From contig NZ_AJKI01000035.1 in assembly GCF_000259075.1 (NCBI RefSeq), positions 1 through 46,986 on the forward strand: a stretch of 46,986 bases of DNA, in the 5' to 3' direction. Numbering within the stretch: the stretch's first letter is position 1; every line of letters begins with the position of its first letter. Source of the stretch: Marinilabilia salmonicolor JCM 21150. Its GTDB lineage: Bacteria > Bacteroidota > Bacteroidia > Bacteroidales > Marinilabiliaceae. Below the pieces are notes generated by a model, which saw nothing but the letters and a program-made list of their open reading frames with translations, searched no databases and was not told where the DNA came from. Both the position numbers and the translations under genes were made by a program. Shown here one piece after another: positions 24,841-34,827 of the stretch.

Positions 24841-25032
24841 ATGGAGAACAAAGAAACAAAAAAAATACCGCGACTCTTGAAAATAAGTCTTGGATTAGTA
24901 GTTGGAGCAGCGTTGGGGTATGGATATTATTATTTTATCGGATGCAACGGAGGTACTTGTCCCATTACAAGCAATCCGTGGAATAGTACCATTTCGGGCA
25001 TGATTCTCGGGGCTATCTGGACCATCAAATGA
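24841..25032 (+). CDS. Small membrane protein, DUF6132-like
   Basis: A 63-residue protein from this start: a basic start (KKIPRLLK), one transmembrane helix (ISLGLVVGAALGYGYYYFIG), then CNGGTCPITSNPWNST and a second hydrophobic segment. The pattern GCNGGTCPITSNPWNST is characteristic of a short Bacteroidota family often labelled DUF6132, whose function is unknown. Two earlier ATGs are in frame (24808 and 24823); the promoter at 24801 argues against the first, and 24841 leaves a realistic leader. A terminator follows. Confidence 0.7.
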   Translation: MENKETKKIPRLLKISLGLVVGAALGYGYYYFIGCNGGTCPITSNPWNSTISGMILGAIWTIK

Positions 25033-25050
25033 TCTTTCACAGATAATATA

Positions 25051-25088
25051 CAATAAAAAAGACGCACGTCTGTGCGTCTTTTTTATTG
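25051..25088. terminator. Bidirectional terminator
   Basis: AAAAAAGACGCAC and GTGCGTCTTTTTT arms with A and T runs on both sides, between the convergent DUF6132-like gene and tdh. It can serve both. Confidence 0.9.
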
Positions 25089-25118
25089 TTTTATGTTATT
25101 CACTCAAGAGTCAGTTTC

Positions 25119-26156
25119 TTAATCCCAATTCAGGATTACTTTTCCGCAGTTACCCTCCTCCATGATATCAAAACCTTTTTGGTAATCATCAACAGAAAAC
25201 CTGTGTGTAATCATCGGAGATAAATCGAGACCAGACATCAACATCTGTTCCATATGGTACCAGGTCTCAAACATCTCACGTCCGTAAATACCTTTCAGCA
25301 TCAATCCTTTGAAAATAATGGTATTCCAATCCACCACTGTTGAAGGAGGTAAAATACCCAGCAAAGAAATCTTCCCCGAGTTATACATGTGGGCAAGCAT
25401 CTGGTTAAATGCAGCCTCCGATCCGGAACACTCCAGTCCTATATCAAAACCAATCATTCCCAGATCACGAACCACATCAGAAAGATTTTCCTCTATGGGG
25501 TTGACCACTTTTGTAGCACCCATCTTGCGAGCCAGATCAGCTCTGAATTCATTCATTTCAGTAGCAACAACATAACGGGCCCCTGCGAATTTTGCAATGG
25601 CTACACACATACTACCGATAAGTCCGGCTCCGGTAACGAGGACATCTTCTCCAATCAACGGAAATGACAACGCAGTATGAGTAGCATTCCCAAAAGGATC
25701 CATAATAGCGACAATTTCATCGGGAATCTGGGGATTAATTTTCATTACATTGTTGGAAGGAACTTTCACATATTCTGCAAAAGCACCATCTGTGTTAACA
25801 CCAATGCCCACTGTTTTTTCACAAATATGCTGACGCCCGCGGCGGCAATTACGACAGTGTCCACAGGCAATGTGCCCTTCACCGGTAACACGATCTCCTT
25901 CTTTAACATTGGTCACTTCCGATCCAACAGCAGCAACATACCCCACATATTCATGTCCTATAATCATAGGAGTGTTTATGGTTTTTTGCGCCCATTCATC
26001 CCATTTATAAATATGCAAGTCGGTACCGCAAATAGCCGTTTTGGTAACGTTAATAATGACATCGTTATGACCGGGAACAGGAACAGGCACTTCTTTCATC
26101 CAGATTCCTTTCTCAGGTTTTGCTTTTACAAGGGCACGCATTGTATTCATTCCCAT
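25119..26156 (-). CDS. tdh: L-threonine 3-dehydrogenase
   Basis: A 345-residue zinc- and NAD-dependent medium-chain dehydrogenase that oxidises L-threonine to 2-amino-3-ketobutyrate. Seen: catalytic zinc region [16 protein letters not shown] and GHEYVGYV, the structural zinc cysteines [15 protein letters not shown], the Rossmann [12 protein letters not shown], and GKVILNWD at the end. The KWDEW segment after the catalytic Cys is characteristic of Tdh. The ORF extends 16 codons further upstream, but the family begins at MRAL, so I start at the nearby MGMNTMRAL; the exact Met is open. Single gene. Confidence 0.95.
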   Translation of the reverse strand: MGMNTMRALVKAKPEKGIWMKEVPVPVPGHNDVIINVTKTAICGTDLHIYKWDEWAQKTINTPMIIGHEYVGYVAAVGSEVTNVKEGDRVTGEGHIACGHCRNCRRGRQHICEKTVGIGVNTDGAFAEYVKVPSNNVMKINPQIPDEIVAIMDPFGNATHTALSFPLIGEDVLVTGAGLIGSMCVAIAKFAGARYVVATEMNEFRADLARKMGATKVVNPIEENLSDVVRDLGMIGFDIGLECSGSEAAFNQMLAHMYNSGKISLLGILPPSTVVDWNTIIFKGLMLKGIYGREMFETWYHMEQMLMSGLDLSPMITHRFSVDDYQKGFDIMEEGNCGKVILNWD

Positions 26157-26353
26157 CGAAGTGATTTTAAATAATGAAACGATATAGCCTGACAAAATTT
26201 GCACCCTATCTCAGACAATTAAAACATCTGAAAACAGAAATACAATCAGTATGCAGGCAAAAAAATCTATAAAAGCAGGCTTGTATTATCGGCCTGAAGC
26301 AAATTTAGTTCTACAAATTTACGCAGCCGGAAGTCCTGAAACAACAACAAAAA

Positions 26354-28453
26354 TCAGCTTTCAGAGACTTTTATCCCATTTTTCAGAACTTCACCTCCGA
26401 CTTCGTGGTTGATACGATTAAGATAATTGTAAAACTCAATTTGTGAGCGAATGGGCTTTTCACCTTCAGCAGGTTTCTTTAATCTGTTGGACAATTCATT
26501 ATCCAGAATCCTGGCAGCACTGGTATCTTTCCATTGAATCCGGAACATATTCAAAAGCTCGTTTTTAAGATTTTCATCATAAACCGGACACGCAACTTCT
26601 ACCCGTCGATCAAGGTTCCTCGCCATCAAATCGGCAGAAGCAATGTAAATGCGTTCCCGCTCACCTTTTCCAAAAACATAAAAACGACTATGCTCAAGCA
26701 ATCTGTCAATCAACCCGATAGACGGTATTGGATTTCCATTATTGTCATAATCAGGAATAAGAGAAAACATTCCCCGCACATTCAAGCGAACATCCACTCC
26801 TGCTCTGTGGGCTTCATACAGCCTTTTAATGATTCTGTAATCTGCCAGGTTGTTTACTTTCAACCAAATGCGGGCTTCCCCTCCCTGCCTGGCAATTTTA
26901 ATTTCCTGATTTACTAATTCATTAATTCTTTTTCGAAGAAAGAATGGTGACACCCACAAGTGGCTGTAGCGAGCTATTCTGTAATTTTTATCAAAAAATT
27001 CGAAGACAGACCCCACCTCTCTGGCGATTCCATCATGAGCAGTCATTAACAAATGATCGCTAAAAATACGGGCCGAATCCTCATTGAAGTTCCCGGTTCC
27101 AACGCATGCATAACGTTTTAGTTTACCTTTTTCTTTCCGGGTCACATAACAAAGTTTGGAATGTACCTTGAGCCCTTTAACGCCATATATCACTTTAATT
27201 CCTGCATCAGCAAGTTTGTTGGCCCATTTTATATTATGCGCCTCATCAAAGCGTGCCTGCAGCTCCATCACCACGGTAACTTTTTTCCCGTTATGGGCAG
27301 CATTTATCAAAGCATCCATCACATTGGAATGCTTCGCAACCCGGTAAATAGTGATTTTCATATCCCGAACCAACGGATCAATACTCGCTTCGCGAAGAAA
27401 ATCTATAAGATGAAGAAATGAATGATATGGAAAATGCAACAAAATATCCCGCTGGTGTAATACCGGAAAAACTGACTGACCATCTGGATAATATTCATGT
27501 CTGATAGGCGGAAGCGGATCATAAACCATGTCGGTTCCCCCTATCTTGGGAAAGTCCATAAAATCTTTAAAATTGTGGTAACGACCTCCCTGAATAATGG
27601 TATCATCCTTTGAGAAATGAAGTTTTCGAAGCAATATCTCCAACAAATCCTCAGGCATCTCCTTATCGTACACAAAACGAACTGGCGGGGCATCCTTTCT
27701 GCGCTCCAGGCTCTGCACAATGGCACTCACATAACTTTCAGAAATATCGTCATCTATATCCAATTCAGCGTCGCGGGTCAACTTAAAAGTATAAGCTCCA
27801 ATCTCATCAAAATCAAACATATAAAAGATATCCTTCAGCTCATAACGAATAACATCATCAAGCAAAAGCATACTTGTAGTTCTTTCGCTGGAGGGTACAA
27901 TAAAAAAACGTCCCAATGCATCAACAGGAAGTTCCAAAAGAGCATATATCGATTTTCCTGTCTTGTGTTTTCTCAAAATCACCCCAAGATAGATGGCGTC
28001 ATCCTCCAGATCAGGCAACGGTCTGCGTTTTGAAATAATTATCGGCATCAATTTGGGCCTGACCTTATGCTCAAAAACACGGCGCACATATTCACCCTGT
28101 TTCTGATTCAGGGACTTTTCATCGAGCATATAAACGTTGTGCGCTTCAAGCTCATGAATTATTTGTTCATAGATTTTTCCAAATTCAAGCCCCTGCTGAC
28201 GAACAACCCTGTTTACTTCGCGCAATGTTTCGAGTGGCGAAGTACCATCAATCTCCGAATCCTTACGAAGTTGGACAAGCCTCTTTAAAAGAGCCACACG
28301 AACCCTGAAATATTCATCCAGATTATTGGAATAAATACCCAGAAACTTAATGCGCTCAATAAGAGGAACTTCCTTTTTAGAAGCCTCCTGAAGCACCCTT
28401 CCGTTAAAAAAGAGCCAGCTCAATTCTTTAGACCTGTATTTGGAATATATCAT
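26354..28453 (-). CDS. ppk1: Polyphosphate kinase 1
   Basis: A 699-residue enzyme that reversibly makes inorganic polyphosphate from ATP. The four-domain layout is visible: the N-terminal ELSWLFFNGRVLQEA and FLGIYSNNLDEYFRVRV, a head domain, and two phospholipase-D-like catalytic domains. The phospho-acceptor His lies in GLKVHSKLCYVTR, and the partner region near GTGNFNEDSARIFSD is present, as is the second-domain segment YIASADLMARNLDRRVEV. Length is typical. Stand-alone, about 200 bases upstream of tdh. Confidence 0.96.
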   Translation of the reverse strand: MIYSKYRSKELSWLFFNGRVLQEASKKEVPLIERIKFLGIYSNNLDEYFRVRVALLKRLVQLRKDSEIDGTSPLETLREVNRVVRQQGLEFGKIYEQIIHELEAHNVYMLDEKSLNQKQGEYVRRVFEHKVRPKLMPIIISKRRPLPDLEDDAIYLGVILRKHKTGKSIYALLELPVDALGRFFIVPSSERTTSMLLLDDVIRYELKDIFYMFDFDEIGAYTFKLTRDAELDIDDDISESYVSAIVQSLERRKDAPPVRFVYDKEMPEDLLEILLRKLHFSKDDTIIQGGRYHNFKDFMDFPKIGGTDMVYDPLPPIRHEYYPDGQSVFPVLHQRDILLHFPYHSFLHLIDFLREASIDPLVRDMKITIYRVAKHSNVMDALINAAHNGKKVTVVMELQARFDEAHNIKWANKLADAGIKVIYGVKGLKVHSKLCYVTRKEKGKLKRYACVGTGNFNEDSARIFSDHLLMTAHDGIAREVGSVFEFFDKNYRIARYSHLWVSPFFLRKRINELVNQEIKIARQGGEARIWLKVNNLADYRIIKRLYEAHRAGVDVRLNVRGMFSLIPDYDNNGNPIPSIGLIDRLLEHSRFYVFGKGERERIYIASADLMARNLDRRVEVACPVYDENLKNELLNMFRIQWKDTSAARILDNELSNRLKKPAEGEKPIRSQIEFYNYLNRINHEVGGEVLKNGIKVSES

Positions 28454-28731
28454 GTATTCTACTTTTAGCAGACATAAGAAAAACTAAAATATAGATAATT
28501 TGTTGAAGTGTTCCAAGAAAATAATATCGAATATTGTTAATATTGACTATTTCGGATTTTTTCCTCCTGATATATTAAACCTTTTAATAATTATATCGTT
28601 TCTATCACGTAACAACTTTATCAGGTCTGATTCAACTCTTCCGGAGACCAATCACAAGAAACCGGGACACTAAATTGTCAGGGACATCTGATAATCAATA
28701 AACCAAATAATATTTTAATCTTTTCAGCATC

Positions 28732-29412
28732 ATGAATGAAGTATCCGAAGCAAACAAAATTTCCACAAAATTGCATGAAATATTGGAAATGCGTCATTTG
28801 AACGATTCCACATTTATAGTAAAAATTGAAAAAAACAATTTGGAATTCAAAGCCGGACAGCATATAAATGTTGGTCCCGCCAACAGTATTCATACCAGAG
28901 AATACTCCATCTACAGTGGAGAGAAAGATGATTATCTTGAAATTCTGGTAAAAGAAGTTTCTGATGGGTTCATCTCCCCGGTACTGAAAAAGCAGCTACC
29001 GGGCAATATGTTGGTTGTTGAGGAACCGGTTGGGTATTTTTCACTTCCGGTGAAGGAAAATCCCGAAGAAAAACTGCTTTTCATTGCCAGTGGAACCGGC
29101 ATCTCACCGTTTCACAGTTTTATCAAATCAAACCCCGAATTGAATTATACATTGATACATGGTATTCGTGACAATTCCGAAAGATATGAGGCGGACTTTT
29201 ATGAGCCATCACGGTATATTTCCTGTACTTCCAGACAGAAAAGTGACAATTCATACTTTGGACGTGTCACCAACTGGCTGGAAGACCACCCTGTCGGCCC
29301 TGACATCCGATGCTATTTATGCGGAAACAGCAGTATGATACATGATGTATATGACATTCTGGAAGCACAGGGAGTTCCCTCCGAAAAGATTCATGCAGAA
29401 GTTTACTTTTAA
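28732..29412 (+). CDS. FAD/NAD(P)-binding ferredoxin reductase-like oxidoreductase
   Basis: A 226-residue flavoprotein of the ferredoxin-NADP reductase superfamily. Residues ~10-100 form the FAD domain (KAGQHINVGP, and the FAD motif REYSIYSG). Residues ~110-226 form the NAD(P) domain (LLFIASGTGISPFHSF, YLCGNSSMIHDVYDIL) with the typical end AEVYF. It passes electrons between NAD(P)H and a protein partner or flavin. The partner is not seen next to it. It sits between divergent ppk1 and convergent purL and has its own terminator. Confidence 0.88.
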   Translation: MNEVSEANKISTKLHEILEMRHLNDSTFIVKIEKNNLEFKAGQHINVGPANSIHTREYSIYSGEKDDYLEILVKEVSDGFISPVLKKQLPGNMLVVEEPVGYFSLPVKENPEEKLLFIASGTGISPFHSFIKSNPELNYTLIHGIRDNSERYEADFYEPSRYISCTSRQKSDNSYFGRVTNWLEDHPVGPDIRCYLCGNSSMIHDVYDILEAQGVPSEKIHAEVYF

Positions 29413-29413
29413 A

Positions 29414-29457
29414 AAAAGGGGAACAACCTGACCTGAATAGTTGGCTGTTCCCCTTTA
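29414..29457. terminator. Terminator between the reductase gene and purL
   Basis: Arms AAAGGGGAACAACC and GGCTGTTCCCCTTT around a 16-base loop, between convergent genes, with A and T runs on the two sides. Confidence 0.85.
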
Positions 29458-29472
29458 ATATTTATAGGATAT

Positions 29473-32400
29473 CTACTTCTTCTCCTCAATCCATTTTCTG
29501 GCATTCACAAAGGCTTCCATCCAGGGAGTGACTTCATCCTCGCTGCGATCTTCAGGATAATACCCCCATTGCCAGGGGAATACAGCCCTTTCAAGGTGGG
29601 GCATCATGGCCAGATGACGCCCGTCGGCTGAACAAATAGCGGCTGCATTGTAATCACTTCCATTGGGATTTGCAGGATAAGCCTCATAAGAATACTTTCC
29701 GGGGATATGGTAAGCATTTTCCTCCAGTGGCAGTTCAAATTTTCCTTCTCCATGAGCCACCCACACACCTATCCGGGATCCGGAAAGAGACTCAAGCATT
29801 ACAGAGTTGTTCTCCTGTATGCTCATGTTCAGGAAAATGGATTCAAACTTATGTGAATCGTTGTGAAGCATTTTGGCTTTCTTTTCATGTTCCGGGTTTA
29901 CCAAATCAAGATTTACCATAAGCTGGCAACCATTACATATTCCAAGACTCAGCGTATCGGGTCGCGCATAAAAATCATCCAGTGCCTTTTTTGCCTTCTC
30001 ATTGTAAAGGAAAGCCCCGGCCCAACCTTTTGCAGAACCCAGTACATCTGAATTAGAAAATCCACCGACAAACACAATAAAGTCAATCTCTTCAAGCGTT
30101 TCCCGTCCGCTGATAAGATCGGTCATATGCACATCCTTAACGGCAAAACCTGCTTTGTAAAGTGAATAGGCCATTTCCCTGTCACCATTAACTCCCTTTT
30201 CGCGAATGATGGCAGCCTTCGCCTTTCTGGCAGGTTTAATTAAATCAAGTGAAGCCTCTGATCCAATAAAATGAGACGGAAACTGATAAGAGAGCACCTG
30301 ATTCTTATAGTTCTCAAACCTCTCCCTGGCCTTTTGAAGTCCACTCTGGTTCTTGTCCAGCAGATAGGAGGTTCTGAACCAGACATCGCGTAACTCATCA
30401 ATATCGAAAACAAATGCTTTTACAGCTGTAGTTACTTTCAAACGACGTTTCTGAACCGGTTTTCCAATTACGCTAAACTGCACACCAGCCTCTTCCAGAA
30501 TTGCTGAAACTTTCTCCAATTCCGCTACTTGAATAACAACAGCCGGATTTTCACTGAACAGTAGTTTTACCGGATCCTTTTCCTCCATTTCAGAAAGATT
30601 GGCACTAATTCCAAAGTCTTTATTGGCGAAGCACATTTCAAGAAGGGTAGTTACCAAACCACCTGCAGAAACGTCATGTCCCGCAAGCACCAACCCTTTT
30701 CTAATCAGTTTCTGTATCGTTTCGAATCCATTTTTGAAATAGTCTGCATCAGTAACAGTCGGTGCTTCATTGCCGAGTGTATTAATGATCTGTGCAAAGC
30801 TGCTACCTCCAAGTTTTAGTTTGTCGAACGAAAGATCGATGTGCAACAAATAGGTGTTTTCATCTTTTTTCAGCAATGGAGTAACAATCCTGCGCACATC
30901 ATCCACTTCTCCTGCCGCACTAATAATCACCGTGCCGGGAGACATCACAGCTTCTCCGTCGGAATATTTCTGGGTCATGGAAAGTGAATCCTTTCCGGTG
31001 GGAATATTGATTCCCAAATCACAAACAAAATCACTCACTGCTTCGGCAGCATCATACAACCGGGCATCTTCTCCTTTGTTTCGGCATGGCCACATCCAGT
31101 TGGCACTCAGGCTAATTCCCTCAATCCCGTGCGTTAATGGGGCCCATACAATATTGGTTAAAGATTCGGCAACTGAAACCAATGCACCTGCAGAAGCATC
31201 AATAAGACCAATTCCGGGAGCATGGCCCACAGAAGTAGCCATTCCTTTGGTGCCTGAATAATCAATAGCAGTGGCTCCCAGGTCACTCAGAGGCAATTGA
31301 ATTTCTCCGATGGTTTGCTGACGAGCCACTTTCCCTGTAACAGAGCGATCGACCTTATTCGTAAGCCAGTCTTTACACGCAACTGATTCCAATTGAAGAA
31401 CAGCCTCAAGGTAAGCTTCAATCTTATCAGCAGAATAATTCAACTCCTCAAATTTTCGATCCACACTCACGTCATTCATGACTGTTTTGGGTGGATTTCC
31501 AAACATATCGGCAAGCTGAAGATCTATCGGTGCATTGCCCTTATTGTCTTCGAACTTAAACTGCATATCTCCCGTTGTTTCTCCAACCACATAAAAAGGA
31601 GATCGTTCCCTTTCGGCAACCCTCTTTAATATCTCCACATGGTCCTCGTGAAGCACCAGTCCCATTCTCTCCTGCGACTCATTCCCAACTATCTCCCGAG
31701 CAGAAAGAGTCGGATCTCCCACAGGAAGTTTATCCAGGTGAATGGTACCTCCTGTTTCCTCTACCAGCTCCGACAAACAATTAAGATGACCACCTGCACC
31801 ATGATCATGAATGGAAATAATTGGATTCTCATTCCCCTCCACCATGGCACGGATCGCGTTCATGGCACGTTTTTGCATCTCCGGATTAGAACGTTGAACA
31901 GCATTCAGTTCAATGGCATTGGCAAATTCTCCGGTTGCCACAGAGGAAACAGCACCTCCACCCATTCCAATCCGATAATTATCACCACCCAAAACAACCA
32001 CACGATCACCTTTGGAAGGTGTATCTTTCAAGCTGTCGGACTTTTTTGCAAAACCAATTCCACCCGCCAGCATTATTACTTTATCAAAAGCAAATTTAAG
32101 CTGGTTTTCAAAATGCTCGAAAGTAAGAACAGAGCCACAAATAAGCGGTTGACCAAATTTATTTCCAAAATCACTTGCTCCGTTTGAGGCCTTGATTAAT
32201 ATCTGTTCCGGAGTTTGATAAAGCCAGGGACGAGCCTTAAATTTTTCTTCCCAATTCCGTCCTTCCTCCAATCTGGAATAACTTGTCATATAAACAGCCG
32301 TACCGGCGAGTGGCAAACTTCCTTTACCTCCGCCCAAACGATCACGGATTTCGCCTCCGGAACCGGTAGCAGCACCGTTGAAGGGTTCCACGGTGGTGGG

Positions 32401-33153
32401 GAAGTTATGCGTTTCAGCCTTTAATGACAGTACCGACTCAATCTCTTTCTCCACAAAATAGTCTGCCGTATCCTGACGTCCGGGAGCAAACTGTTTCATT
32501 ACGGGTCCCTGAATAAAGGCTACATTATCTTTATAAGCAGAAACCAAATAATTGGGATTTTCCTTAGAAGTACGCTTTATGAGCTGAAAAAGAGAACTCT
32601 CTTTCTCTTCCCCGTCAATCACGAATGTTCCGTTAAATATTTTATGACGACAATGCTCAGAATTGACCTGAGAGAAACCAAACACCTCGCTGTCGGTCAG
32701 TTTTCGTCCAAGCCGCTCGCTCAATCCGTTGAGATAACCTATTTCTTCCTCGTTTAAGGCCAGGCCCTCTTTAATATTATAAGCTTCAATATCATCAATA
32801 AAAACAATCGGCTCCGGTTCTTTATCAATGTGAAAAATCTCCTGATCCAGACCTTTGTACCGAACCTGAAGCATCGGGTCGAATTGAGCATTTTCGTTAT
32901 CCGTCTCAAAAAACTCTTCAATACGCTCAATCCCGTCAATTCCCATGTTTTGGGTAATTTCAACCGCGTTGGTACTCCAGGGAGTTATCATTTCCCGTCT
33001 GGGACCGATAAAAAAGCCATCCAATTTGTTTTCAGACATCAGACGCGCTCCGTCAAAGAGCCAGGTAAGTTTTTCCAAATCGGTTTGAGTAAGGGTTTTA
33101 TAACAACCTACCGCTAACACCAGCCGGTTGTCCCCCTGAAAGAAAAGGATCAT
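29473..33153 (-). CDS. purL: Phosphoribosylformylglycinamidine synthase (large, single-chain)
   Basis: A 1226-residue FGAM synthase for purine synthesis, fusing the PurS-like, PurL and PurQ parts of other bacteria. Seen: the linker region with GFSQVNSEHCRHKIF near residue 160, the ATP/FGAR domains (KAETHNFPTTVEPFNGAATG, HDHGAGGHLNCL), and a C-terminal glutaminase with nucleophile Cys1073 (LGICNGCQLM) and His1186/Glu1188 (MPHLE). Length is slightly below the ~1295 residues in E. coli. A TAATTTTG -7 element lies at 33192-33199, about 40 bases upstream. Confidence 0.97.
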   Translation of the reverse strand: MILFFQGDNRLVLAVGCYKTLTQTDLEKLTWLFDGARLMSENKLDGFFIGPRREMITPWSTNAVEITQNMGIDGIERIEEFFETDNENAQFDPMLQVRYKGLDQEIFHIDKEPEPIVFIDDIEAYNIKEGLALNEEEIGYLNGLSERLGRKLTDSEVFGFSQVNSEHCRHKIFNGTFVIDGEEKESSLFQLIKRTSKENPNYLVSAYKDNVAFIQGPVMKQFAPGRQDTADYFVEKEIESVLSLKAETHNFPTTVEPFNGAATGSGGEIRDRLGGGKGSLPLAGTAVYMTSYSRLEEGRNWEEKFKARPWLYQTPEQILIKASNGASDFGNKFGQPLICGSVLTFEHFENQLKFAFDKVIMLAGGIGFAKKSDSLKDTPSKGDRVVVLGGDNYRIGMGGGAVSSVATGEFANAIELNAVQRSNPEMQKRAMNAIRAMVEGNENPIISIHDHGAGGHLNCLSELVEETGGTIHLDKLPVGDPTLSAREIVGNESQERMGLVLHEDHVEILKRVAERERSPFYVVGETTGDMQFKFEDNKGNAPIDLQLADMFGNPPKTVMNDVSVDRKFEELNYSADKIEAYLEAVLQLESVACKDWLTNKVDRSVTGKVARQQTIGEIQLPLSDLGATAIDYSGTKGMATSVGHAPGIGLIDASAGALVSVAESLTNIVWAPLTHGIEGISLSANWMWPCRNKGEDARLYDAAEAVSDFVCDLGINIPTGKDSLSMTQKYSDGEAVMSPGTVIISAAGEVDDVRRIVTPLLKKDENTYLLHIDLSFDKLKLGGSSFAQIINTLGNEAPTVTDADYFKNGFETIQKLIRKGLVLAGHDVSAGGLVTTLLEMCFANKDFGISANLSEMEEKDPVKLLFSENPAVVIQVAELEKVSAILEEAGVQFSVIGKPVQKRRLKVTTAVKAFVFDIDELRDVWFRTSYLLDKNQSGLQKARERFENYKNQVLSYQFPSHFIGSEASLDLIKPARKAKAAIIREKGVNGDREMAYSLYKAGFAVKDVHMTDLISGRETLEEIDFIVFVGGFSNSDVLGSAKGWAGAFLYNEKAKKALDDFYARPDTLSLGICNGCQLMVNLDLVNPEHEKKAKMLHNDSHKFESIFLNMSIQENNSVMLESLSGSRIGVWVAHGEGKFELPLEENAYHIPGKYSYEAYPANPNGSDYNAAAICSADGRHLAMMPHLERAVFPWQWGYYPEDRSEDEVTPWMEAFVNARKWIEEKK

Positions 33154-33621
33154 GAGATTTTCAGTTTTATGCAGTTTGTACTTTGAAGTTGCAAAATTAA
33201 CACAAATAAGGGAATTATTATATGAAATTGTTCTTAACCTGTCACAGTCCTATTCATTTTATTGAGGATTATTAAAAACAACAGAAAAGGTTTTATCAGA
33301 AACCAGCAACCTGTTTAAAATCCTTCCAAATTGTAAAATTTGTTTACTTTTGCTGTTGCAGATGTTAGTCACTTTCTATATTTTAAAGAAATTTTTAATA
33401 CAAAGTAATTCTTTTCAGTAGTTATTTTGTCAACATACCATTGTGGAATTCCCAAAAGGTAACAGTCCTTATTCAGCAATACTCTGACACATAACCTACG
33501 AGAAGCCAATTTCATACATCAGACAAAAAAACTGTTTTCATATAAGGCGTAACACAATTCGTAAATTATTTATGAATTACTCAGAGAAAAGCATCAATTA
33601 AAGAAAATTAAAACACTCAAC
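33154..33621. other. Intergenic region between purL and galM
   Basis: Divergent spacer of 468 bases. It carries the purL -7 box and a plus-strand TACTTTTG at 33345-33352, which would leave a leader of about 265 bases before galM. No ORF of note. Confidence 0.55.
33192..33199 (-). promoter_or_regulatory. -7 element of purL
   Basis: Minus strand TAATTTTG, fitting TAnnTTTG. No -33 TTG at the expected spacing. Confidence 0.45.
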
Positions 33622-34671
33622 ATGAATATTAAAGAACATAATGTATCCAATGAAGCCCAGAAACATTCTGTTAAGTTGTTTGAGCTAACAAACGATGAAG
33701 GCACAACCATTTACATCACCAATGCAGGGGCAGCAATAACCCGTATAGAAACTAAAGATAAAGACGGCAAATTTGCCAATATTGTTCTTGGTTTTGACGA
33801 CCCGATGCAATACCTCGCAAAGAACTATCTTGACAATTGTGTTTTTCTTGGAGCCACCGTTGGACGTTTTGCCAACAGAATAGCACGGGGTCAATTTGAA
33901 CTTAACGGCAAGAAATACAAACTCCGCATCAACAACGGGAATCATCACCTTCACGGAGGCCCCACTGGTTTCCATTCCAGAATCTGGTCACCTAAGATCG
34001 AAGACACTGACGCAGGTCAGGTGCTTATTATGCGTCTTAAAAGCCCTGATAATGACGAAGGGTACCCTGGAAATCTTGATGTGGAAGTCAGATTTTATTT
34101 AAGCAACGAGAATGAACTCATCATTGACTACAATGCATCAAGTGATGCAGCAACCCCTGTAAATCTGACCAACCATAGTTATTTTAACCTGTCGGGTGAT
34201 AAAAGTAATATTCTGGAACATGATGTGATGATTTTTTCGGATGATTACACTCCGAGAAAAGATGACGTACCCATAGGAGAGATTATTTCTACAAAGGGAA
34301 CCCCATTTGATTTCAAGGAATTTCACAAAGTAGGAGAACGTCTCAATCATCTTCCCAAAGACGCTTATGACCACAATCTGGTAATCAGTGGTAATGAAGG
34401 CGATTTGAGACGCGCAGCAATAGCCAAAGAGAGTCGGTCGGGAAGGCTGATGGAAGTATATACGACCATGCCCGGAATGCAGTTTTATTCAGGTTATCAT
34501 CTGGATGGCAGCTATGAAAATGCAGAAAGAAAATTTGATCGTTTCTCGGCCATGTGCTTCGAGACCCAGTACTTTCCGGATTCTCCCAACCATCCTTCTT
34601 TCCCCTCCTGCATTGTGACCCCAGAAAAACCATACAGTCACACCACCATTTTTAAGTTTGGTGTAGAATAG
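33622..34671 (+). CDS. galM: Aldose 1-epimerase (mutarotase)
   Basis: A 349-residue enzyme interconverting alpha and beta anomers of sugars such as galactose. Seen: GATVGRFANRIARGQF (residues ~77-92), the substrate His in NNGNHHLHGG (~104-113), the catalytic His in VNLTNHSYFNLSG, and the catalytic Glu in CFETQYFPDSPNH near the C-terminus. There is no signal peptide, so it is probably cytoplasmic. Followed by an intrinsic terminator; no other sugar gene is adjacent. Confidence 0.95.
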   Translation: MNIKEHNVSNEAQKHSVKLFELTNDEGTTIYITNAGAAITRIETKDKDGKFANIVLGFDDPMQYLAKNYLDNCVFLGATVGRFANRIARGQFELNGKKYKLRINNGNHHLHGGPTGFHSRIWSPKIEDTDAGQVLIMRLKSPDNDEGYPGNLDVEVRFYLSNENELIIDYNASSDAATPVNLTNHSYFNLSGDKSNILEHDVMIFSDDYTPRKDDVPIGEIISTKGTPFDFKEFHKVGERLNHLPKDAYDHNLVISGNEGDLRRAAIAKESRSGRLMEVYTTMPGMQFYSGYHLDGSYENAERKFDRFSAMCFETQYFPDSPNHPSFPSCIVTPEKPYSHTTIFKFGVE

Positions 34672-34678
34672 AAAAATC

Positions 34679-34716
34679 TGACCGGTTTGTTTTTAACATT
34701 CCGGTCATTTTTTTTA
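34679..34716 (+). terminator. Intrinsic terminator of galM
   Basis: TGACCGG/CCGGTCA stem with a 15-base loop followed by nine T, 8 bases after the stop codon. Confidence 0.85.
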
Positions 34717-34797
34717 TCAGAAAGCAGCTTTCCCTCAGTGTCCTTTTCCAACAAAGAAGTTTGACAATATCAATTAATCAGGTTTAAACAATTTTTC

Positions 34798-34805
34798 TAT
34801 TTTTG
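34798..34805 (+). promoter_or_regulatory. -7 element of the acyl-CoA synthetase gene
   Basis: TATTTTTG fits TAnnTTTG, about 23 bases before the ATG; no clear -33 TTG at the usual spacing. Confidence 0.45.
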
Positions 34806-34827
34806 CATATTAACAAATTTTAAGACC

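Noticed and set aside
30854-31261. Long plus-strand ORF inside purL
   Set aside because: Shadow of the conserved purL reading frame.
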